Shown here one piece after another: positions 54,042 to 61,942 of a stretch of DNA of 64,000 nt (positions within the stretch are counted from its first letter, which is position 1; every line of letters starts with the position of its first letter). The DNA is taken from contig CAMQVH010000002.1 in assembly GCA_947038155.1 (NCBI GenBank), positions 163,867-227,866 of the forward strand, written 5' to 3'. Source of the DNA: an uncultured Bacteroides sp. GTDB taxonomy: Bacteria; Bacteroidota; Bacteroidia; Bacteroidales; Bacteroidaceae. The notes beneath the pieces are model-generated. The model was not told the origin of the DNA and ran no database searches. It saw nothing but the letters and a program-made list of their open reading frames with translations. The position numbers were made by a program, and so were the translations under genes.

Positions 54042-54446
54042 TTATGCATGTAAATGCATTCCTATAGCCATACCTATTAAATAAGGTATTAACCAAATGC
54101 ACCAAACGACGATACTAAAACGATTAAAATGCCTTTTCGCCTCGGCAGATCCCTTCACATAAGTCCATATCGCCCATGAAGCATGTATAAACATCAGAAG
54201 AATGGCAATCGTCCCCGTTACCGTGTGGATTTCATCATGCAAATGCGTTAATTTGGCAATATGCTCCATCAGGCTGGTTCCGACTGCATCGGACACCAAT
54301 CCTAAAAGAAAGAAAATAATATGCCATAACTTCAGTTTCTTTTGCAGCCTTTCTCCCCATACACCGATAGTATAAAAGATCAACGCAGATGAAATAACGC
54401 AGATTGCCGCTATCAAATAATGTATATCTACCTGATTCAGTTCCAT
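54042..54446 (-). CDS. HsmA-family (TIGR03987-like) membrane protein
   Basis: 134 residues with four membrane helices: IHYLIAAICVISSALIFYTI, KLWHIIFFLLGLVSDAVGTS, a His-containing loop (HIAKLTHLHDEIHTVTG), AILLMFIHASWAIWTYV and FSIVVWCIWLIPYLIGM. The pattern of conserved His residues near helix ends suggests metal or haem contact. Family assignment is from memory; function unknown. A single-gene unit. Confidence 0.7.
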   Translation of the reverse strand: MELNQVDIHYLIAAICVISSALIFYTIGVWGERLQKKLKLWHIIFFLLGLVSDAVGTSLMEHIAKLTHLHDEIHTVTGTIAILLMFIHASWAIWTYVKGSAEAKRHFNRFSIVVWCIWLIPYLIGMAIGMHLHA

Positions 54447-54590
54447 AAAATTTATATTTCAGATAACAACAAAGCAACGAATAGATAGTTCGACGCATAG
54501 TAATCTTTCACAAATGCAATCCCGACTTAGCAAACGAAGAAAAAACGTAAACGGATTTGTCACTTTTCACAAAAAAGTAAGATATGGCGA

Positions 54591-54621
54591 TTTGCAGAAA
54601 CAAATAAATCGACTACCTTTG
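54591..54621 (+). promoter_or_regulatory. Strong promoter of the NifU-like/GGGtGRT pair
   Basis: TTTG (54591-54594), 19 bp, TACCTTTG (54614-54621). The leader contains a short CGATT/AATCG hairpin before the ATG at 54685. Confidence 0.75.
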
Positions 54622-54684
54622 TGGGCGATTTAGAGAATCGTGACTACGTATTTTTAATTATATCACTAAAAAAAAGAGCTAATT

Positions 54685-55386
54685 ATGACTTATTCACACG
54701 AAGTGGAACACATGTGTGTTGTAAAGAAGGGTCCTAACCACGGACCGGCTCCCATACCCGAAGAAGGCAAATGGGTAAAATCTAAAGAAATCGTTGATAT
54801 TTCAGGTTTGACACACGGTATCGGTTGGTGTGCTCCTCAGCAGGGTGCTTGTAAACTGACACTGAATGTTAAAGAAGGCGTTATCCAGGAAGCTTTAGTT
54901 GAGACTATCGGATGTTCTGGTATGACTCACTCAGCTGCTATGGCTGCTGAAATCCTTCCGGGTAAAACAATCCTCGAAGCACTGAACACTGACCTTGTTT
55001 GCGACGCAATCAATACAGCTATGCGCGAACTCTTCCTGCAAATCGTTTACGGACGCACTCAGTCTGCTTTCTCTGAAGGTGGTTTGATTATCGGTGCAGG
55101 TCTGGAAGACTTAGGTAAAGGTCTGCGCAGCCAGGTAGGTACCCTTTATGGTACTTTGGCTAAAGGTCCTCGTTACCTTGAAATGGCTGAAGGTTACATC
55201 AAAAATATCTTCTTGGATAAGAATGATGAAATCTGTGGATACGAATTCGTTCACATGGGTAAATTCATGGATGAAATCAAGAAGGGAACTGATGCTAACG
55301 AAGCATTGAAGAAAGTTACAGGTACTTATGGTCGTGTAACAGCAGAACAGGGAGCAGTTAAACACATTGATCCACGTCACGAATAA
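54685..55386 (+). CDS. NifU/IscU-like iron-sulfur scaffold-type protein
   Basis: 233 residues. The N-terminal half follows the IscU-like scaffold fold, with Cys in GIGWCAPQQGACKLTLNV and ETIGCSGMTHSAAMAAE, then a Cys in DLVCDAINTAMRELF. The C-terminal half (FSEGGLIIGAGLEDLGKGLR, TLYGTLAKGPRYLEMAEGY) is specific to this subgroup. Codon use is uniform and the promoter strong, suggesting high expression. It is always judged with its partner, the GGGtGRT gene 19 bp downstream. A role in cluster or metal handling is inference. Confidence 0.75.
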   Translation: MTYSHEVEHMCVVKKGPNHGPAPIPEEGKWVKSKEIVDISGLTHGIGWCAPQQGACKLTLNVKEGVIQEALVETIGCSGMTHSAAMAAEILPGKTILEALNTDLVCDAINTAMRELFLQIVYGRTQSAFSEGGLIIGAGLEDLGKGLRSQVGTLYGTLAKGPRYLEMAEGYIKNIFLDKNDEICGYEFVHMGKFMDEIKKGTDANEALKKVTGTYGRVTAEQGAVKHIDPRHE

Positions 55387-55390
55387 TATA

Positions 55391-55396
55391 AGGAGG
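55391..55396 (+). promoter_or_regulatory. Canonical Shine-Dalgarno for the GGGtGRT gene
   Basis: AGGAGG 9 nt before ATG 55406. Such full matches are unusual in Bacteroides, whose genes mostly lack a Shine-Dalgarno. It fixes the start at MIREVKF. Confidence 0.75.
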
Positions 55397-55405
55397 AAAG
55401 AAACT

Positions 55406-56416
55406 ATGATTAGAGAAGTAAAATTCGAAAGCCAAGACCGTCGTATCAAAGGTATCATTGAAGCCTTGAACGCTAACGGCATCAAAGACATCGAAGAAGC
55501 TAACGCAATCTGCGAAGCTGCCGGACTTGATCCTTATAAAACGTGTGAAGAAACTCAGCCTATCTGTTTTGAAAACGCAAAATGGGCATACGTTGTAGGT
55601 ACTGCAATTGCTCTTAAGAAGAACTGCACAAACGCTGCTGAAGCTGCTGAAGCTATCGGTATCGGTTTGCAGGCATTCTGTATCCCGGGTTCTGTAGCTG
55701 ACGACCGTAAGGTTGGTATCGGTCATGGTAACCTGGCTGCTATGTTGCTTCGCGAAGAAACTAAATGTTTCGCATTCCTTGCAGGTCACGAATCTTTCGC
55801 TGCAGCTGAAGGTGCTATCAAAATCGCTGCAAAAGCAGACAAAGTACGTAAAGAACCATTGCGTTGCATCCTGAACGGTCTTGGAAAAGACGCTGCTCAG
55901 ATCATCTCTCGTATCAATGGTTTTACTTATGTTCAGACTCAGTTTGACTATTTCACTGGTGAGCTGAAAGTAGTTCGCGAAATCGCTTACTCTGACGGTC
56001 CTCGTGCAAAAGTAAAATGCTACGGTGCTGACGATGTTCGCGAAGGTGTAGCTATCATGTGGAAAGAAGGTGTAGATGTATCTATTACAGGTAACTCTAC
56101 TAACCCGACTCGTTTCCAACATCCGGTAGCCGGTACTTACAAGAAAGAACGTGTTCTTGCTGGTAAGCCTTATTTCTCAGTTGCTTCCGGTGGTGGTACA
56201 GGTCGTACTCTTCACCCGGATAACATGGCAGCCGGTCCGGCTTCTTACGGCATGACCGATACTATGGGCCGTATGCACTCAGATGCTCAGTTCGCTGGTT
56301 CTTCATCAGTTCCTGCTCACGTAGAAATGATGGGATTCCTGGGAATTGGTAACAACCCGATGGTAGGTTGTACAGTAGCTTGTGCTGTAGACGTGGCTCA
56401 GGCTTTGGCTAAGTAA
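55406..56416 (+). CDS. GGGtGRT protein
   Basis: 336 residues from ATG 55406. The name-giving motif GGGTGRT is present (PYFSVASGGGTGRTLHPDN). Other conserved-looking parts: SQDRRIKGIIEALNANGIKD, CEETQPICFENAKWAYVVG, AFLAGHESFAAAEGAIKI, ITGNSTNPTRFQHP, and a Gly/Cys-rich end (MMGFLGIGNNPMVGCTVACA). No signal peptide. The family has no established function but is recurrently paired with the NifU-like protein, which makes a two-component cytoplasmic system likely. A terminator follows. Confidence 0.88.
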   Translation: MIREVKFESQDRRIKGIIEALNANGIKDIEEANAICEAAGLDPYKTCEETQPICFENAKWAYVVGTAIALKKNCTNAAEAAEAIGIGLQAFCIPGSVADDRKVGIGHGNLAAMLLREETKCFAFLAGHESFAAAEGAIKIAAKADKVRKEPLRCILNGLGKDAAQIISRINGFTYVQTQFDYFTGELKVVREIAYSDGPRAKVKCYGADDVREGVAIMWKEGVDVSITGNSTNPTRFQHPVAGTYKKERVLAGKPYFSVASGGGTGRTLHPDNMAAGPASYGMTDTMGRMHSDAQFAGSSSVPAHVEMMGFLGIGNNPMVGCTVACAVDVAQALAK

Positions 56417-56436
56417 TTTAAGTTACTTTTATATAA

Positions 56437-56470
56437 AGGAGAGTGCTTCTTTGGAAGTACTCTCCTATTT
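56437..56470 (+). terminator. Terminator of the NifU-like/GGGtGRT operon
   Basis: AGGAGAGT-G-CTTC (56437-56449) pairs with GAAG-T-ACTCTCCT (56454-56466), followed by ATTTTAG. It lies 20 bp after the stop codon. Confidence 0.85.
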
Positions 56471-56554
56471 TAGTTTAAAACAATAAACATTTGGAAAAGC
56501 GTTTCCATTCCTATACTTATTAAAAAGATATTTGAGCTTTTAGCTCTTATTCTC

Positions 56555-56673
56555 TATTCTGAAAACCGCCAAATTGAAGTTCACGAGAATAAGTAGATGA
56601 AGGTTCACGCTCTATCGGGCGTGAACCGTTCGTACTTATTTGTGAACATGGTACTTGGCGGTACCTCAGAATA
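56555..56673. repeat. 119-nt multi-stem hairpin element, copy 1
   Basis: Nested perfect stems: TATTCTGA/TCAGAATA (56555-56562, 56666-56673), ACCGCCAA/TTGGCGGT (56565-56572, 56655-56662), GTTCAC/GTGAAC (56579-56584, 56642-56647), AATAAGTA/TACTTATT (56588-56595, 56633-56640), and the tip GGTTCACGC/GCGTGAACC (56602-56610, 56619-56627). About 39 bp are paired. A degraded relative is at 58.65 kb. It may be a MITE-like element or a regulatory RNA ahead of the XRE regulator gene. Confidence 0.75.
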
Positions 56674-56721
56674 AAATAAGATCACGAATGGTTCCGCCTT
56701 TTTCTATATATTTCAAGATCA

Positions 56722-57063
56722 ATGAGTAAATCTGAAATACACTCAACCATACATATTGGTAACCTTATATCAAAGGTATTGGAAGAAAAGCATATTTCTG
56801 TTGCAGAACTAGCCAACCAACTACATACAGACAAAAGTAATATGTATAAAATATTGCGTAAATCCCATATTGATACCGAGTTATTATATCGTATATCCCA
56901 AATATTAAATCATAACTTCTTTAGAGAATATTGCCAACATGAAAGTAGTTGTATTCCACATGAAAAGACAGAACTTGTAGTAATAAAAGCCAAAACAACT
57001 CTACTCAAAGATCTTTTATCTACACACGATGAAATTGAAATTCTATTCAAAGAAAGTGATTAA
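56722..57063 (+). CDS. XRE-family HTH regulator
   Basis: 113 residues. A Cro/CI-type helix-turn-helix is at about 13-70 (LISKVLEEKHISVAELANQL, DKSNMYKILRKSHIDTELLYRISQIL), followed by a short tail that ends IEILFKESD. It is probably a transcriptional regulator of the small surface-protein genes downstream; no operator was identified. The last 17 or so codons and the following 80 bp recur in decayed form at 58705-58800, so the gene was once duplicated. Confidence 0.85.
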   Translation: MSKSEIHSTIHIGNLISKVLEEKHISVAELANQLHTDKSNMYKILRKSHIDTELLYRISQILNHNFFREYCQHESSCIPHEKTELVVIKAKTTLLKDLLSTHDEIEILFKESD

Positions 57064-57157
57064 TGGAAATATCCGCACTCCTTGTCGCATTTTATGCCAC
57101 ATGAAAATTTCTTTAGTTCTATTTATATCCGTTCTTTTGTAAAAAATACAAAGAACT

Positions 57158-57925
57158 ATGGAAACAAAACAAGTTATCAGAGTTATCCCATTTATTTTAA
57201 TAACAGCCTGCGGACTATTAACTTCATGCAGTGGAGGTGGGATGACATTAGGCGAAATTGACAAATTATCTCCGTCTGAACGATCAGTAATTCAAGAATT
57301 AAAAATAACTGATATCAAGGGGGATGGAGAACTAAATCTCACAGAAACATTACAAGGCTTCAGAAGTTTAAAGAAATTGGAAATAGCCAAAAGTTTCACA
57401 GGTACATTAATGGGAGGAGCATGCCATGGTCAAATACCACACTTGGAAACATTAATTGCAAAAGGTGTAACGATAATCGGATGGGAAATGTTTAACGGCA
57501 GTAGTGAAATTAAAAATGTAGAGCTTCCTAATGCTAGTGAATTAATGAATCATGCTTTCAATGGTGACCAAAATAACATAGAAAGTCTTGATTTTCCTAA
57601 TTTAAGAGTCATAGGCGGATATGCTTTTGAAGGATGTAGAAATTTGAAAGTTCTAAAATTGGGCTCTTCCGAATCTATAGCTTGTTATGCAGGTGTATTT
57701 GGCACGCGCAATGAAGTCCACACCGAACAAGTAGATCTATATTTGGGCAAATATGAATACACGCATAATGTAGAAGGAAACCAGTGGATTACTCATTCAA
57801 AACCGAATCAGAATATGATATCTTTCGATAACACTGCAACTACAGGAAAAGTAGATATACACTCTAGTGGAGAAGAAGGGGAAGTGACAGGAATTTTAGT
57901 ATTCAAAAATATCTATCCATATTAA
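57158..57925 (+). CDS. BspA-type LRR lipoprotein
   Basis: 255 residues, lipobox LLTSC (Cys24) followed by SGGG. Leucine-rich repeats of the BspA/TpLRR type run through the middle: LRSLKKLEIAKSF-type, IPHLETLIAKGVTIIGWEMF, IKNVELPNASELMNHAF, IESLDFPNLRVIGGYAFEGC, LKVLKLGSS. Likely outer-surface. It starts the accessory block behind the XRE gene; the next lipoprotein gene begins 9 bp after its stop. Ligand unknown. Confidence 0.78.
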   Translation: METKQVIRVIPFILITACGLLTSCSGGGMTLGEIDKLSPSERSVIQELKITDIKGDGELNLTETLQGFRSLKKLEIAKSFTGTLMGGACHGQIPHLETLIAKGVTIIGWEMFNGSSEIKNVELPNASELMNHAFNGDQNNIESLDFPNLRVIGGYAFEGCRNLKVLKLGSSESIACYAGVFGTRNEVHTEQVDLYLGKYEYTHNVEGNQWITHSKPNQNMISFDNTATTGKVDIHSSGEEGEVTGILVFKNIYPY

Positions 57926-57934
57926 TATAGACCC

Positions 57935-58597
57935 ATGAAAAAGCAACTATCAATTTTATGGTGCATATCAGCATTAATGCTATGCGCTTGTGGAAATAGC
58001 AAACCACAGTCAAAAGACAATATAGTGAATAAAGATTCACTAACAACTAATGATACCAAAGAAAGTTTTATAGTGACGAAAGATGGCGTAGGAAGTTTGA
58101 GAAATAATAAGCCTTTCACTGATATGTCCCAAAACAATGATGCTTTATATAATAAGGTTAAGAAAGCATCATTCTATGATGAGCCAAGCGGAATAACATT
58201 CGATTCATACACATTATATTTAGATGATACTGAGGTTGCTAATTTTTTGCAAGAAACGCCCACTTCTCCAATTCAAAACGTGATAATAACTTCTCCTTAC
58301 GTATCATTATCAAACGGTGTAAAAATTGGCATGTCAATAAGAGATGTATTAGATAAAGAAGGAGTAACAGCCTCTGCCCTATATGATGAGATAGGAGACA
58401 CCGAACTAGATGCTATAATAAGCGTTTACTTAGCAGACATCGAACTGAATAGTTATTATTGGGGAAAAGGAGAATTGACGAACAGCGGTATGAAAAAGAT
58501 TCGTACGCTTACAATGGAAAACAATTCTGTAAACTTAACCAAATACGACTTTAAACCTGAATCCAAAGTTTTAGGTTTCTACCTTCCACGAGAATAA
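57935..58597 (+). CDS. Hypothetical lipoprotein
   Basis: 220 residues, lipobox MLCAC (Cys19) followed by GNSKPQSKD. A linker of about 50 polar residues precedes a compact domain (ASFYDEPSGITFDSYTLYLDD, VSLSNGVKIGMSIRDVLDKEGV, ELNSYYWGKGELTNSGMKKI). The G.S..DVL segment is reminiscent of small SmpA/BamE-like lipoprotein domains, but I cannot assign a family. It is probably co-transcribed with the LRR lipoprotein. Confidence 0.65.
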   Translation: MKKQLSILWCISALMLCACGNSKPQSKDNIVNKDSLTTNDTKESFIVTKDGVGSLRNNKPFTDMSQNNDALYNKVKKASFYDEPSGITFDSYTLYLDDTEVANFLQETPTSPIQNVIITSPYVSLSNGVKIGMSIRDVLDKEGVTASALYDEIGDTELDAIISVYLADIELNSYYWGKGELTNSGMKKIRTLTMENNSVNLTKYDFKPESKVLGFYLPRE

Positions 58598-58636
58598 CCT
58601 TTGCGTTATCAAAATTTTCTTAATCCCCTCCCTCCC

Positions 58637-58646
58637 GGGGGGGGGG
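58637..58646 (+). repeat. G10 homopolymer next to a C-rich tract
   Basis: Ten consecutive G follow CCCCTCCCTCCC (58625-58636) in otherwise AT-rich DNA. It lies at the upstream edge of the decayed hairpin copy 2. Length variation by slippage is likely. Confidence 0.9.
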
Positions 58647-58648
58647 AT

Positions 58649-58712
58649 GAAAATAAGTTACTGAAGGTTTACGTCCATCGGACGTGAATCATTCGTGTTT
58701 ATTTATGGACAG
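58649..58712. repeat. Hairpin element copy 2 (degraded)
   Basis: GAAAATAAGTTACTGAAGG through TTATTTATGGACAGC aligns base for base with the inner part of copy 1 (56585-56650). The tip stem GGTTTACGT/ACGTGAATC is kept although one C-G pair became T-A and others became G-T wobbles, which argues for selection on pairing. The outer stems of copy 1 are gone. Confidence 0.7.
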
Positions 58713-58764
58713 CAATTTATCAGCTACATCCGATATTGAAATTATATTCAAGGAAAACGATTAG
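58705..58764 (+). pseudogene. Remnant of a second XRE regulator gene
   Basis: This frame encodes LSATSDIEIIFKEND before TAG, matching the C-terminal LSTHDEIEILFKESD of the XRE regulator at 57 kb. The similarity continues at DNA level for about 80 bp past the stop (CGCATTCTATGCCA versus CGCATTTTATGCCA). The rest of the gene has been deleted, joining the hairpin element directly to the gene's tail. Confidence 0.75.
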
Positions 58765-58881
58765 TGGCAATATATACTATTTAATTCGCATTCTATGCCA
58801 TGGTTAAATTTTTCCATTCTTTTTGCATTACCTAAATTTGCAGCAGTAATTTTAATATAAATCCACAAACAAAAGAATGCT

Positions 58882-59637
58882 ATGACAACAAAACAAATTT
58901 TAGGTCTGACCTTATTAATATTAGGTATAGGAGTAGTGATAATATCCGGTAGTGTATTAGTTGCATTAATTGGTTTCGCTCTACTTTTAATGGGGAAAAA
59001 GAAACAAGAAAACACTGAATCGAACACCGGAAAAGTACTATTCATGATAGGTATATTTCTTCCATTACCAATTTATATACTCTCAAAAGGTCGCTATCAT
59101 TCATTTTTTAATGATAAATTAATCTATATTCTTTGTGCATTTCTTAGTTTGGCAGGAACAGGAATTAGCTTGAAAGGATTCTTTAAAATGAGAAAAGAAT
59201 CGAAAAAACAGACTAATATTGGACAGATCTTACTATTAATCAGTACAATGATCTCCACTTTCCCTTATATCATTTACCTCATTCAATCTTTTTTGGGAGC
59301 CACTTATTCACCATCTATTTATCTATTAGATATTAGTCTCTTATTCCTCTACCTCTTTTTGGTAATAGCAGGAGGTGTTTTATGGAAATATTTGAATAAG
59401 CATGCGAATATGAGTTCCATGGGATTATCACTTATTTGCATAGGAACAATTCTAATGTATTTTTCTGTTATTAGAGGATATCTCAGCATATCACCCCTTC
59501 CTTTTTCGCTCACACAATATACGAATTCATTCGCAGTACTTGTAGTGGAGCTAATAGGCCTAACACTAGGTCCCTTTATTTGCTTTTACGGATGGTATAA
59601 ATTTATTGGATTCAATAAGCCTAAAAGCCACAATTAA
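58882..59637 (+). CDS. Polytopic membrane protein of unknown function
   Basis: 251 residues with about eight hydrophobic helices. The N-terminal pair (ILGLTLLILGIGVVIISG, LVALIGFALLLMGKKKQE) is followed by FMIGIFLPLPIYILS, LIYILCAFLSLAGTGISL, IGQILLLISTMISTFPYIIY and four more. No catalytic or transport motif is recognised. The first 40 residues and 30 bp of upstream DNA are closely related to the next gene, so the two arose by local duplication. A -7 element TAAATTTG lies upstream (58832-58839). Confidence 0.65.
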   Translation: MTTKQILGLTLLILGIGVVIISGSVLVALIGFALLLMGKKKQENTESNTGKVLFMIGIFLPLPIYILSKGRYHSFFNDKLIYILCAFLSLAGTGISLKGFFKMRKESKKQTNIGQILLLISTMISTFPYIIYLIQSFLGATYSPSIYLLDISLLFLYLFLVIAGGVLWKYLNKHANMSSMGLSLICIGTILMYFSVIRGYLSISPLPFSLTQYTNSFAVLVVELIGLTLGPFICFYGWYKFIGFNKPKSHN

Positions 59638-59726
59638 TCGATCTACTCCCAAACCCTCTCTACACTTGTACACTTCTTTAGTTTAAAGTAATAATTTAAA
59701 TATAAATCTATAAACAAATTAAAGCT

Positions 59727-60191
59727 ATGAAATCAAGCCAAATCACAGGTCTAATTTTATTAATATTAGGTATAGGAGTTATTATCTACGGAATCAACGT
59801 TCAAAATAGCGTGAATTATCAATTCGCAAAAGCATTTGGTTCCGGTGCAGGAAATGTTGTAGTTATGATGTTCGGAGGCGGAGTAGTAGCATTCATTGGT
59901 CTTATTCTCCTTTGTGTAGGAAAAGGGCAACAAGAAGATACAGAAACGTCAGGACAAAATTCATCTCAGACAATAGACCTTACAAATGACGAAAATGAAA
60001 ATTCCATCAATGACGAGTATCTGGGGAAAGCACTATCTAAAAGTGATGATGAACTAAAAGAAATCATCAGGCAAAAGGAAGACTACAATCCCCAATTAGT
60101 AAATAGTGCAGAGAAAGTATTGATTGCCAGAATGACAGGAACCGAAATTATAGTAAACAAGCAAAATACAGACAATATGAATGGACAATAA
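59727..60191 (+). CDS. Small two-helix membrane protein, paralogue of the previous N-terminus
   Basis: 154 residues. Helix 1 (ITGLILLILGIGVIIYGI) and helix 2 (GNVVVMMFGGGVVAFIGLIL) with the motif GKGQQEDTE mirror LLLMGKKKQENTE of the preceding protein. The C-terminal 90 residues are soluble and charged (LGKALSKSDDELKEIIRQKE). The upstream sequence AATATAAATC..AAACAAA..GCTATG is shared with the preceding gene. Function unknown. Confidence 0.65.
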   Translation: MKSSQITGLILLILGIGVIIYGINVQNSVNYQFAKAFGSGAGNVVVMMFGGGVVAFIGLILLCVGKGQQEDTETSGQNSSQTIDLTNDENENSINDEYLGKALSKSDDELKEIIRQKEDYNPQLVNSAEKVLIARMTGTEIIVNKQNTDNMNGQ

Positions 60192-60255
60192 CTAAAAGCT
60201 CCCGGTTTTTTATTTCCAAAAGCAGTGATAAAATCAAACTAAAAATTTGAATACT

Positions 60256-61167
60256 ATGAAACCTCTTTTGTCTTCCTTCTCTTTTATAGTAGTATGCTTG
60301 AGTTTGCTTTTCATCTTTACAAGTTGTAATGAACTACAAACTAGATATGAAGATGCCGGTTACGGCAATAGCATTGTTAGTCAAAAACATGAAAAAGATA
60401 CAGAATGGCTCTACGGTGTTGTTTGGGGAGTAAACCATCACTCAGTGATTCCTGTGATTTACAATAAAATGAGTCTTGATTTTGCCTTCCTCGGATTCAT
60501 AGCCGAGAAAGATGGAATACGTTATGCTTTCAATTCAAAAGGACGTGACTTATTAGCTCCGGACACATACATTTCACATGAGGAATTAGGTTATAATCTT
60601 TATTATGGAGAGTGCTTTCGCAAGGACTTTTGTTGGAAGATAAAAGGTAAAAGAGGAACTTACTTTTACTCTGCATCGCATCCGGAGCAGACTATCGGTC
60701 CTTATGAAGATATACAACCAGGAAGTCGTGGTTTCATGTACAAGGAAAACGGGAAATGGGGATATCAAAACATGATTCGAACAAACAAAGGATCGCACGA
60801 TAAAGGAAATATACCTGCCCACTATAATGCCATAATCGAACTAACAGAATATGGAGTTAACAGCATCCGGTTATTAGTAAAAGACAATAAACAATGGAAA
60901 GCTCTTAGTCCTGATGGTTCACTATTACGCAATGTAACGGATAAAGAAATAGCTCACATAAGAAAAATAGGTAAAGAATACACTTTTCTCAATACCAACC
61001 GCATTGTTGAATACAATAATAATCATAAAACTCCGGAACAGAAGCGAATAGGAACAGCAGAAGCTGCCAGAATTTGTATTAAAAGAACTTATAGCATAAA
61101 TAAATCAGTATTTGACCCATCAAATACAGTGTATGATAATCCTGTGCCATTTGAAAATCCATATTAG
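60256..61167 (+). CDS. WG-repeat-like lipoprotein
   Basis: 303 residues from ATG 60256 (an upstream TTG lies in a TTTG run and is not used). The signal peptide ends FIFTSC, followed by NELQTRYED. The middle part has repeat-like phrases (FIAEKDGIRYAFNSKGRDLL, YFYSASHPEQTIGPYEDI, FMYKENGKWGYQN, VKDNKQWKALSPDGSLL) like WG/KWG beta-repeat proteins. Surface or periplasmic, function unknown. Start of a small plus-strand group in the accessory region. Confidence 0.6.
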   Translation: MKPLLSSFSFIVVCLSLLFIFTSCNELQTRYEDAGYGNSIVSQKHEKDTEWLYGVVWGVNHHSVIPVIYNKMSLDFAFLGFIAEKDGIRYAFNSKGRDLLAPDTYISHEELGYNLYYGECFRKDFCWKIKGKRGTYFYSASHPEQTIGPYEDIQPGSRGFMYKENGKWGYQNMIRTNKGSHDKGNIPAHYNAIIELTEYGVNSIRLLVKDNKQWKALSPDGSLLRNVTDKEIAHIRKIGKEYTFLNTNRIVEYNNNHKTPEQKRIGTAEAARICIKRTYSINKSVFDPSNTVYDNPVPFENPY

Positions 61168-61372
61168 CAAAGCTACTTTGCTAATGCGGATTCATTCTAC
61201 GGAAATATGGTAGAGAGAATTTATACCTAAGAACATTATCATAAACATAAGTTCTATCTGCAAATACTGAAAACAATACAGCAATTAGCAAATTGTTTGC
61301 TTACCACATACTAAAACAAAACTATTATACAGCATTGTTTGTTAATACAATATAACCAAACATCAAGAGACG

Positions 61373-61726
61373 ATGCTACACACCTTTTTAAATATAATAG
61401 CTACTATCATCAGCGTTATCAGTTTGCTAATTGTAGCTTACGGAGTATTTGTTGGATTCATAGCTTTTCTACGTAACGAAATCAAGCGGTTTAATGGAAC
61501 ATACACAGTCAACAATATCCGGCAACTAAGGGCTGACTTCGGCAGTTACCTCTTACTGGGATTGGAGTTTCTAATTGCTTCAGACATACTAAAGACAGTG
61601 GTAGATCCGAGTTTGGATGAATTGGCCATCTTAGGCGGAGTAGTTGTAGTCAGGACGATACTCTCTGTCTTTCTGAATAAAGAGATAAAAGAATTGGCGG
61701 AAGATGAAAATTCAAAAAGCATCTGA
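61373..61726 (+). CDS. DUF1622 membrane protein
   Basis: 117 residues with three membrane helices (FLNIIATIISVISLLIVAYGVF, LLLGLEFLIASDILKTVVDP, LGGVVVVRTILSVFLNKEI). The LR.DFGSYLLLGLEFLIASDI..T and RT..S.FLNKEI parts are the DUF1622 signature. Function unknown. The preceding 205 bp carry no gene that I can see. Confidence 0.85.
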   Translation: MLHTFLNIIATIISVISLLIVAYGVFVGFIAFLRNEIKRFNGTYTVNNIRQLRADFGSYLLLGLEFLIASDILKTVVDPSLDELAILGGVVVVRTILSVFLNKEIKELAEDENSKSI

Positions 61727-61731
61727 ATAGA

Positions 61732-61761
61732 TTGGAATAAAAAAGAAATGTATTACTTTTG
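61732..61761 (+). promoter_or_regulatory. Promoter of the kinase-like gene
   Basis: TTG (61732-61734), 19 bp, TACTTTTG (61754-61761), 22 bp before ATG 61784. It supports translation from 61784 rather than from the later ATG at 61813. Confidence 0.65.
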
Positions 61762-61783
61762 CATAAACTCGTAATTTAAAGTT

Positions 61784-61942
61784 ATGGAATACATCAACGA
61801 ATTTCACAAAGCATGGATAGAGCGTACCCGCCAGTCAATAGCCTCTTGGAGCAAGCAGCCTGTATCGTTAGAAAAGAAAAAGAAACAACAGGAAATGCTG
61901 AACAAACAGAAAGCTATAAGAGAGGCCAAATCAAAAAGCTGA
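61784..61942 (+). pseudogene. N-terminal part of a frameshifted polyvalent-kinase-like gene
   Basis: A 52-codon frame (MEYINEFHKAWIERTRQSIA..., charged helical end KKKQQEMLNKQKAIREAK) correctly placed behind a good promoter. It hits TGA at 61940-61942, right after a run of five A (61933-61937). One extra A would fuse it in frame with the downstream kinase-like domain. I read the two frames as one gene split by a single-base deletion or a sequencing error. Confidence 0.55.

Noticed and set aside
55358..56122. 254-codon minus-strand open frame across the GGGtGRT gene
   Set aside because: It is antisense to a well-supported, strongly coding gene; the Ser/Phe/Cys-rich sequence is what the reverse complement of biased codons gives.
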